A stretch of DNA of 58,868 nt from Comamonadaceae bacterium (GTDB taxonomy: Bacteria; Pseudomonadota; Gammaproteobacteria; Burkholderiales; Burkholderiaceae_C), in the NCBI GenBank assembly GCA_027486255.1, contig JAIXPL010000022.1, forward strand, positions 1 to 58,868, read 5' to 3'. Positions 53,023 to 58,868 of the stretch are shown here, piece after piece. The position numbers were made by a program, and so were the translations under genes. Below the pieces are notes generated by a model. The model was not told where the DNA came from. It ran no database searches and was given only the letters and a program-made list of their open reading frames with translations. Position 1 is the stretch's first letter; each line of letters opens with the position of its first letter.

Positions 53023-54048
53023 ATGTCCGATTCCCAACCCCATGATCCGCGCCTGGCGCAGCTGGCCGACTGGCTGTCCACGCTCGATGCTCCCGTCACC
53101 CGTCCCGATACCTTGCGCGCCGCGTCCGCAGATGCCAGCTTCCGCCGCTATTTCCGCGTCGACGCGGCCGATGGCGGCACGCTGATCGTGATGGACGCGC
53201 CGCCGCCGCAAGAGGATGTGCGTCCCTTCGTGCAGGTTGCGCAGTTGTTTGGCGCCACCGGCGTGACGGTGCCGCAGGTACTTGCGCAAGACATCGAGCA
53301 CGGCTTCCTGCTGCTGTCCGACCTCGGCAACACGACCTACCTGAAACAGCTGAATGCCGACACCGCGCACAAGCTCTACATCGATGCCATCGAGGCGCTG
53401 GTGCTGCTGCAGGCGCAAAGCCGCCCCGGCCAGCTGCCCACCTACGACCGCGAGCTGCTGCAGCGCGAGCTGATGCTGTTTCCCGACTGGTATCTCGGCA
53501 AGCATCTGAACGCCACGCTGGACGAGAAGCAGACGGCCGACTTGAACAAGGTGTTCGAGATCCTGCTGGCGAACAATCTCGCGCAGCCGCAGGTCTACGT
53601 GCATCGCGACTACCACTCGCGCAACCTGATGGTGCTCGACCAAGGCAATCCCGGCATCCTCGACTTCCAGGACGCGGTCTACGGCCCGATCACTTACGAC
53701 CTCGTGTCGCTGCTGCGCGATGCCTACATCCAGTGGGACGAGGAGATGGTGCTCGACTGGGCGATCCGCTACTGGGAGCGCGCGCGGCGAGCCGGCCTGC
53801 CGGTGTCGCATGACATCGACGCCTTCTATCGCGACTTCGAGTTCATGGGCTTGCAGCGCCACCTGAAGGTGCTCGGCATCTTCGCGCGCCTGTATCACCG
53901 CGACGGCAAGGACGGTTACCTGAACGACATTCCGCTGGTGATGGAGTACACGCGCAAGACGGCCTATCGCTACAAGGAATTCGCGCCGCTAATCAAGCTG
54001 CTCGACGCGCTGGACGAGAAGCGTACCGGCGTCGGCTTCACCTTCTGA
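53023..54048 (+). CDS. amgK: Sugar kinase of the aminoglycoside-phosphotransferase fold (N-acetylmuramate/N-acetylglucosamine 1-kinase type)
   Basis: From ATG 53023 the protein has 341 residues. It has the APH-fold catalytic loop VYVHRDYHSRNLMVL (catalytic Asp196) and metal-binding ILDFQDAVYGP (Asp214). Directly next to a MurU-like nucleotidyltransferase and divergent from lptD-surA, it matches the amgK-murU peptidoglycan-recycling pair described in Pseudomonas putida. There AmgK phosphorylates MurNAc at C1. The start is preferred over 52912, which would add a 37-residue leader spanning the divergent promoter region. Confidence 0.85.
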   Translation: MSDSQPHDPRLAQLADWLSTLDAPVTRPDTLRAASADASFRRYFRVDAADGGTLIVMDAPPPQEDVRPFVQVAQLFGATGVTVPQVLAQDIEHGFLLLSDLGNTTYLKQLNADTAHKLYIDAIEALVLLQAQSRPGQLPTYDRELLQRELMLFPDWYLGKHLNATLDEKQTADLNKVFEILLANNLAQPQVYVHRDYHSRNLMVLDQGNPGILDFQDAVYGPITYDLVSLLRDAYIQWDEEMVLDWAIRYWERARRAGLPVSHDIDAFYRDFEFMGLQRHLKVLGIFARLYHRDGKDGYLNDIPLVMEYTRKTAYRYKEFAPLIKLLDALDEKRTGVGFTF

Positions 54049-54049
54049 C

Positions 54050-54763
54050 ATGAAGGCGATGATTTTTGCGGCCGGCCGCGGCGAGCGCATGCGGCCACTG
54101 ACCGATACTTGTCCCAAGCCGCTGCTGGAAGTGCGCGGACGCCCGCTGATCGTCTGGCACATTCTCAACCTCGTGCGCGCGGGCATCACCGAGATCGTGA
54201 TCAATCACGCGCATCTGGGCCAGATGATCGAGGACGCCCTCGGCGACGGCCGCCAGTTCGGCGCACGGATCGTCTATTCGCCGGAAGGCACGGCGCTGGA
54301 AACCGCCGGCGGGATTGCGAAAGCACGTCCTCTGTTGGGCGACGAGCCCTTCGTCGCGATCGCCGGCGATGTCTACTGCCCGCATTTCGATTTCGCGAAA
54401 GTCGCCGAAGTGCTGGAGGAAAGCGATCCCTGGGGCCAGCCGCATCCGGCCGATCGCCGCGACCTTGGCTGGCTGTATCTGGTGAAAAACCCGACCCACC
54501 ATCCGGACGGCGATTTCGCGCTGGCCAGCTTCGCGATCGCTAACGAGGGCCAGCCGCGGTTCACCTTCTCAGGCATCGGCGTCTACCGCCCCGAGCTGTT
54601 CGACGGCGTCAAGGCCGGTGAAGCCGCGAAGCTCGCCCCCCTCCTGCGGGAATTCGCGGACAAGGGCAGAATCGGAGGCGAAGTCTACCGCGGCGACTGG
54701 ACCGATGTCGGCACCGTCGAGCGCCTGGAACAACTGAACGCACCCTTCAAGGCAGGATCATGA
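54050..54763 (+). CDS. murU: MurNAc-1-phosphate uridylyltransferase type NDP-sugar pyrophosphorylase
   Basis: The 237-residue protein opens MKAMIFAAGRGERMRPLTDTCPKPLLEVRGRPLI, the nucleotidyltransferase signature. It also has INHAHLGQMIEDALGDG, EGTALETAGGIAKA, AIAGDVYC and WTDVGTVERLEQLN. With AmgK it would make UDP-MurNAc from recycled MurNAc, bypassing de novo synthesis. It starts 1 base after amgK and overlaps pepP by 4 bases. Confidence 0.88.
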   Translation: MKAMIFAAGRGERMRPLTDTCPKPLLEVRGRPLIVWHILNLVRAGITEIVINHAHLGQMIEDALGDGRQFGARIVYSPEGTALETAGGIAKARPLLGDEPFVAIAGDVYCPHFDFAKVAEVLEESDPWGQPHPADRRDLGWLYLVKNPTHHPDGDFALASFAIANEGQPRFTFSGIGVYRPELFDGVKAGEAAKLAPLLREFADKGRIGGEVYRGDWTDVGTVERLEQLNAPFKAGS

Positions 54764-56100
54764 ACATGACGAGCTTCGCACGGCGCCGCGCCGCCGTGCT
54801 CGACAAGATGCGCGCACTGGGCGGCGGCGTGGCGATCATTCAGACCGCGCCGGAGGTCATGCGCAACGCCGATGCCGATTATCCTTACCGGCACGACAGC
54901 TACTTCTACTACCTGACCGGCTTTCCCGAACCCGAAGCCACGCTGGTGCTGATCGCCGGCGAGCGCGACCAGGCCGTGCTGTTCTGCCGCGACAAGAACG
55001 AAGAGCGCGAAATCTGGGACGGCTACCGCTTCGGCCCGGCGGGCGCGAGAGAGCGCTTCGGCTTCGAGGCGGCCTTCGCCTCCGACGAGATCGACCGCGA
55101 GCTACCGAAGCTGATGGCGAATGCGCCGGCGCTGTTCTACGCGCTGGGCAGCGATGCCGGACTCGATGCAAAAGTGCAGCGCTGGCTCAATGCCGTGCGC
55201 GTGCAGGTGCGCGCCGGCGTGACCGCGCCGGCAGCGGCCTTCGACATCCGCAACATCCTCAATGAAATGCGCCTGATCAAGGACGACGAGGAGATCGCCG
55301 TCATGCGCCGCGCTGCCGACATCACCGCCGAGGCGCACGCGCGCGCCATGCGCGCATCGAAGGCCGGTCTGCGCGAATACCATCTCGAGGCAGAACTGCT
55401 GCACGAGTTCCGCCGCAACGGCTCGCAATTTCCTGCGTATGGCTCGATCGTCGCCACCGGCGCGAACGCCTGCGTGCTGCACTACCGCGCCGGCGACGCC
55501 GAGCTGCGCGACGGCGACCTGGTACTGATCGATGCCGGCTGCGAACTCGACAGCTACGCCTCCGACATCACGCGCACCTTCCCGGTCAATGGCCGTTTCA
55601 GCGGCCCGCAGAAAACGCTGTACGAGATCGTGCTGGCCTCGCAGCAAGCGGCCATCGAAGTCACCGGCCCTGGCAAGCTGTTCACCGACGGCCATGATGC
55701 CGCGCTGAAGGTGCTGGTGCAGGGCATGCTCGATACCGGGCTGCTCGACAAGAGCAAGTCCGGGTCGGTCGATGACGTGATCGCCAGCGGCAGCTACCGG
55801 CAGTTCTACATGCACCGTACCGGCCACTGGCTGGGCATGGATGTGCACGATGTCGGCGACTACCGCGATCCGTCCGTCACGGCCACCGAGAAACCTTGGC
55901 GCAAGCTGGCACCCGGGATGGTGCTGACCATCGAGCCGGGCATCTACGTGCGGCCGGCACCGGGAGTGCCCGAGGCCTACTGGAACATCGGCATCCGCAT
56001 CGAAGACGATGCGCTGGTGACGACCGATGGCTGCGACATCATCACGCACAAGGCACCCAAGACCATCGCCGAGATCGAAGCGGTCATGCGCGAAGGATGA
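54760..56100 (+). CDS. pepP: Xaa-Pro aminopeptidase
   Basis: The 446-residue protein has the aminopeptidase P N-terminal domain (MNMTSFARRRAAVLDKM...NADADYPYRHDSYFYYLTGFPEPEATLVLI). The pita-bread catalytic domain shows expected metal ligands: LIDAGCELDSYASDITRTFP (two Asp), HRTGHWLGMDVHDVG, LTIEPGIYV and IRIEDD. It removes N-terminal residues before proline. It is followed by the UbiH-like gene with overlapping start and stop, as in many proteobacteria. Confidence 0.95.
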   Translation: MNMTSFARRRAAVLDKMRALGGGVAIIQTAPEVMRNADADYPYRHDSYFYYLTGFPEPEATLVLIAGERDQAVLFCRDKNEEREIWDGYRFGPAGARERFGFEAAFASDEIDRELPKLMANAPALFYALGSDAGLDAKVQRWLNAVRVQVRAGVTAPAAAFDIRNILNEMRLIKDDEEIAVMRRAADITAEAHARAMRASKAGLREYHLEAELLHEFRRNGSQFPAYGSIVATGANACVLHYRAGDAELRDGDLVLIDAGCELDSYASDITRTFPVNGRFSGPQKTLYEIVLASQQAAIEVTGPGKLFTDGHDAALKVLVQGMLDTGLLDKSKSGSVDDVIASGSYRQFYMHRTGHWLGMDVHDVGDYRDPSVTATEKPWRKLAPGMVLTIEPGIYVRPAPGVPEAYWNIGIRIEDDALVTTDGCDIITHKAPKTIAEIEAVMREG

Positions 56101-57233
56101 TGGAAGCGCAAGTCGACATCGCCATCGTCGGCGGCGGACCCGTCGGACTGGCGCTGGCAGCCATGCTGGCGGCGCGCGGCATCGAGCCGCGCAGAATGGC
56201 CCTGCTGGATGCAAAGCCGGTGGAGGCGGCTGTCCGGGACCCGCGCTCGCTGGCCCTGTCGTTCGGCAGCAGGCAATTGCTGTCGCAGATCCGTGCCTGG
56301 CCGGCCGCTGCCACGCCGATCACGCAGATCCACGTATCGCGTCGCGGCAGCTTCGGTCGCACCTTGATCGATTGCGACGACCATGCGCTACCGGCACTGG
56401 GTTATGTGTGCCGGTATGGTGATGTGGTCGGGTCGCTGCATGCGGCGCAGCCTGCGGAGATGACCGTCCTGCGTCCGGCTAATGTCATCGACAAGCGCGA
56501 GTTCGATGACCGTGTCGAGCTGCAACTGAGCGACGGCGGCACGCTGGCGGCATCGCTGATGGTGCAGGCCGAAGGCGGGGTTTTCGGCGAACAGACGTCG
56601 AAAATGCTGCAGAGGGATTACCAGCAGGTGGCGATCATTGCGACCGTGCATGCCGACGCAATGCCGCCGGGGCGTGCATTCGAGCGCTTCACCGACGAAG
56701 GACCGCTGGCACTGCTGCCGCAGGAAGGCGCGTATTCACTGGTCTGGTGCGCACGGCCGGCGACAGTCGAGCGCCTGCAGGCACTGGACAACGACGCATT
56801 TCTCGGGGCCTTGCAGCAGGCCTTTGGCCAGCGCGTCGGACGCTTCACCCGGATTGGCGTCCGGCACGCCTATCCGCTGGGCCTGAATGCCGAGCCTGCC
56901 GCCAGCGCGAGAACCCTGGCGATCGGGAATGCGGCGCAGACGCTGCATCCGGTAGCAGGTCAGGGCCTGAATCTGGGCTTGCGCGATGCGTCGGTGCTGG
57001 CGGCCATGCTGGCGCGCGATGCCTCGCCGGCGACGCTGCCTGCCTTCGAACATCAGCGCCGAAGCGACCGCGATGCGACGGTGCGCATCACCGACCTGAT
57101 GGCACGCGTGTTTGCGAGCGCCCCGGATCGCGCGCCGACGCAAGCGCTGCTCGGGCTGTCGCTCGGCATGCTGGATGTGCTGCCCTCGGCCAGACGGCTG
57201 CTGGCGGAGCACATGATGTTCGGTTCGCGCTGA
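56097..57233 (+). CDS. FAD-dependent ubiquinone-biosynthesis hydroxylase (UbiH/UbiF family)
   Basis: The 378-residue protein begins at the tandem ATGATG overlapping the pepP stop. It has FAD-binding VDIAIVGGGPVGLALAAMLAARG, the second motif region (RDPRSLALSFGSRQLL), TVHADAMPPGRAFERFTDEGPLALLPQ, and GNAAQTLHPVAGQGLNLGLRDASVLA, the DG/GD motif of the family. Such enzymes hydroxylate the ring of ubiquinone precursors. The pepP-ubiH order supports UbiH, but UbiF or UbiI cannot be excluded. Confidence 0.88.
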   Translation: MMEAQVDIAIVGGGPVGLALAAMLAARGIEPRRMALLDAKPVEAAVRDPRSLALSFGSRQLLSQIRAWPAAATPITQIHVSRRGSFGRTLIDCDDHALPALGYVCRYGDVVGSLHAAQPAEMTVLRPANVIDKREFDDRVELQLSDGGTLAASLMVQAEGGVFGEQTSKMLQRDYQQVAIIATVHADAMPPGRAFERFTDEGPLALLPQEGAYSLVWCARPATVERLQALDNDAFLGALQQAFGQRVGRFTRIGVRHAYPLGLNAEPAASARTLAIGNAAQTLHPVAGQGLNLGLRDASVLAAMLARDASPATLPAFEHQRRSDRDATVRITDLMARVFASAPDRAPTQALLGLSLGMLDVLPSARRLLAEHMMFGSR

Positions 57234-57236
57234 GGC

Positions 57237-58475
57237 TCAGTCCGCAGCCGGCAGCTTCGCATGCGCGTGGATGATGGCCACGATTTTCTGCCGGTCCTTC
57301 TGCTGCGCCTCGGCCAGGACTTCATCCAGCTTCAGCAGCCTGCTCTCGTCCTCGGTCAGCAGAAAATTGTCGCGGGTTCGGCGCATCAGCGTGACGAGAT
57401 TCCAGGCATCCGCACGGCTGCCCAGGAAAGAGCGGTAAACCTCCTGTTGCGTCAGCGGATCCGGCACCACCGGATGCAAGGGAGGGTCATCCGCGTTGTC
57501 AGGCAGATCCCGCTGCCGGGCCCTGAACCCGTCTCGAAAAAAGGAGAGCAGCTGCGCCAGCACCATCGGTCTGTCGGCTGCGGCTGCAACGGTGACTGCC
57601 GATACCAGATAGGGCCGGTGGAGATCGGACACCAACGCGGGCCAGGCATCGAGCAGCACGGATACCGACTCGATTTTTCCTGACCGGCAGGCTTCTTCGA
57701 GCGCGCTTGTGCCAAACCGGTTGCAAGCACGCAGATCAGCGCCGCTCGCGACCAGCAGCGCCACGAGCCGGTGATGCTGATGGCTGATGGCCCAGGTCAG
57801 CAAGGTATGACCGGTGCCCGGATCGATTTTTATCAGCAGCTTTTGCCACGCACTGATCGCCGCTTTCGCCGCGGGACCTGACTTGCCGTGCTGGCTCCAC
57901 GCGATCACGAATTCGAGCAGCATCGATGCCATCGAATCACGGCGGGCAACGGCCAGCGGATGTCGGCCCTTGGCGTCGACGCCTTCCGGGTCGGCTCCCA
58001 GCACCAGCAAGTCGACCGCCAGGTCAAGATGACCCCGCGTCAGTGCGGCGGTCAGCGGTGTGCATCCCGAGGCAGGATCCCTGGCATCCATCGCATAGCC
58101 CTGCTGCTGCCGATCTTTCGAACGTGCGGGTAGTTGCCGGATAAATGCGCGATCATTTTCCGCGATCCGGTCGAACAGCTTTTCCATCGGCGACAAGCCT
58201 GCATTCGGGATCATGAGCACGGGATGGCTGTGCTGCTGCGGAAGCAGCTGCCCGTTGAATACCTGGACCTCGAATCCGCTTTTCTGAGTCAGCTGCGGCG
58301 GCCTCGTGCCGGGCGACTCGGGGCCCTGCGTTTCGCTGGCAGGAAAGCTGACCGGATGGGACAGGCCCTGAGTGGCCGAGGTCGGCGAGACGGGGAAGGA
58401 CAGAGAATGGGGATGGGCAGGAGGCGAGTTCGGCGGTGGGCAGGCGACACGATCGGTTGAGCTGGACGAGTCCAA
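57237..58475 (-). CDS. Ankyrin-repeat protein
   Basis: The 412-residue protein starts at TTG 58475 (AGGAG about 9 bases upstream). Its first 65 residues are Ser/Pro/His/Thr-rich and look disordered. From about residue 125 it has ankyrin-type repeats (GCTPLTAALTRGHLDLAVDLLVLGADPEGVDAKGRHPLAVARRDS; GHTLLTWAISHQHHRLVALLVASGADLRACNRFGTSALEEACRSGKIESVSVLLDA). A C-terminal helical region (LTQQEVYRSFLGSRADAWNLVTLMRRTRDNFLL) follows. No signal peptide. Composition is less GC-biased than its neighbours. Ankyrin proteins mediate protein-protein contact; an effector or a regulatory role is possible. Confidence 0.7.
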   Translation of the reverse strand: MDSSSSTDRVACPPPNSPPAHPHSLSFPVSPTSATQGLSHPVSFPASETQGPESPGTRPPQLTQKSGFEVQVFNGQLLPQQHSHPVLMIPNAGLSPMEKLFDRIAENDRAFIRQLPARSKDRQQQGYAMDARDPASGCTPLTAALTRGHLDLAVDLLVLGADPEGVDAKGRHPLAVARRDSMASMLLEFVIAWSQHGKSGPAAKAAISAWQKLLIKIDPGTGHTLLTWAISHQHHRLVALLVASGADLRACNRFGTSALEEACRSGKIESVSVLLDAWPALVSDLHRPYLVSAVTVAAAADRPMVLAQLLSFFRDGFRARQRDLPDNADDPPLHPVVPDPLTQQEVYRSFLGSRADAWNLVTLMRRTRDNFLLTEDESRLLKLDEVLAEAQQKDRQKIVAIIHAHAKLPAAD

Positions 58476-58542
58476 GGCAGGTTCTCCTGTTGAAGTCGAA
58501 TCGATTTTCGCGCTCTATGTATCCCACTAAAAACGAAGGTTC

Positions 58543-58575
58543 AAAAAAAACGGGCGCATCGCTGCGCCCGTTTTT
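58543..58575. terminator. Intrinsic terminator of pntB (bidirectional shape)
   Basis: CGGGCGCA (58551-58558) pairs with TGCGCCCG (58563-58570) with loop TCGC, flanked by A8 (58543-58550) and T5. Read on the minus strand this is a stem followed by eight T, 17 bases after the pntB stop. Confidence 0.9.
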
Positions 58576-58591
58576 CCAGATCAGTGCCGTC

Positions 58592-58868
58592 TTATTCGAC
58601 CGCCTTCACCATGTCTTCGATGACCTTCTTCGCATCACCAAACACCATCATGGTCTTGTCCATGTAGAACAGCTCGTTGTCGAGGCCGGCATAACCGGCG
58701 GCCATCGAGCGCTTGTTCACGATGATGGTCTTGGCCTTGTAGGCTTCGAGAATCGGCATGCCGGCGATCGGAGATTTCGGATCTTTCGCGGCCGGGTTCA
58801 CGACGTCGTTCGCACCCAGCACCAGCACCACGTCGGCCTGGCCGAATTCGCTGCTGATGTCTTCCATC
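58592..58868 (-). CDS. pntB: NAD(P) transhydrogenase subunit beta, C-terminal end (truncated by window edge)
   Basis: Only the last 91 or so codons are present: MEDISSEFGQADVVLVLGANDVVNPAAKDPKSPIAGMPILEAYKAKTIIVNKRSMAAGYAGLDNELFYMDKTMMVFGDAKKVIEDMVKAVE. This is the NADP(H)-binding domain III of the membrane transhydrogenase, with the GANDVVNPAA and VNKRSMAAGYAG signatures. The enzyme couples proton flow to hydride transfer from NADH to NADP+. The start and membrane part are outside the window. Confidence 0.95.
   Translation of the reverse strand, partial: MEDISSEFGQADVVLVLGANDVVNPAAKDPKSPIAGMPILEAYKAKTIIVNKRSMAAGYAGLDNELFYMDKTMMVFGDAKKVIEDMVKAVE

Noticed and set aside
1..58868. CRISPR arrays, insertion sequences, prophage, integrons, rRNA
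   Set aside because: I looked for spaced direct repeats, transposase or integrase motifs and rRNA sequences and saw none.

Overview
This 58.9 kb window is GC-rich, densely coded DNA of a Gram-negative betaproteobacterium, most likely order Burkholderiales. The evidence is the lnt-glyQ-glyS-gmhB-plsC block, the ksgA-pdxA-surA-lptD / amgK-murU-pepP-ubiH block, many Bug-type (tripartite tricarboxylate) periplasmic binding proteins, and a bifunctional aminobenzoyl-CoA/salicylyl-CoA monooxygenase. The left 43 kb reads like Comamonadaceae and the right 16 kb more like another Burkholderiales family such as Oxalobacteraceae. This is inference from gene content and codon use. Proline codon preference flips from CCC to CCG between glyQ and glyS, so a recombination or assembly junction near 42.95 kb must be considered.

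Layout. 1-8 kb is accessory and envelope-related: the start of a phytase-like esterase, an exported histidine phosphatase, a small His-rich exported protein, a membrane-anchored cupredoxin fusion, two hypothetical exported proteins or lipoproteins around an AT-rich regulatory region, and a large autotransporter interrupted by one in-frame TAG. 8-24.6 kb is a catabolic region with no obvious textbook equivalent. It holds two ACMSD-like amidohydrolases, a 3-hydroxyisobutyrate-dehydrogenase-like reductase, a CobW GTPase, an LVIVD propeller protein, a TetR regulator and three Bug binding proteins. A six-gene minus-strand operon (BKACE, SDR, Bug, NIPSNAP, E1alpha, E1beta) diverges from a plus-strand operon (two-subunit molybdenum hydroxylase, amidohydrolase, Bug). 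A tRNA-Gly(GCC) between two hairpins closes this region.

24.9-35.7 kb carries a FemAB-like acyltransferase, a branched-chain-amino-acid-type ABC transporter (ATPase, ATPase, binding protein, two permeases) and, behind a strong palindrome, a four-gene operon. That operon encodes a 2-aminobenzoyl-CoA monooxygenase/reductase-type fusion, an enoyl-CoA hydratase, an acyl-CoA dehydrogenase and a RidA deaminase, consistent with aerobic CoA-dependent degradation of 2-aminobenzoate or a related aromatic acid. 35.7-39.5 kb holds an orphan response regulator, a metallo-beta-lactamase-fold hydrolase, a lipase-like hydrolase and a GNAT protein.

39.5-58.9 kb is mainly housekeeping envelope and translation: corC, lnt, glyQS, gmhB, plsC, a YgjP-like metalloprotease, a 35-bp-arm inverted repeat, ksgA, pdxA, surA, lptD, the peptidoglycan-recycling pair amgK-murU, pepP, a UbiH-family hydroxylase, an ankyrin-repeat protein and the 3' end of pntB.

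The strongest leads are the 8-24.6 kb catabolic region, the TAG-interrupted autotransporter, a TTTAGRTCTAAA operator core found at two distant places, and the compositional break at glyQ/glyS. No CRISPR array, transposase, integrase or rRNA was seen.
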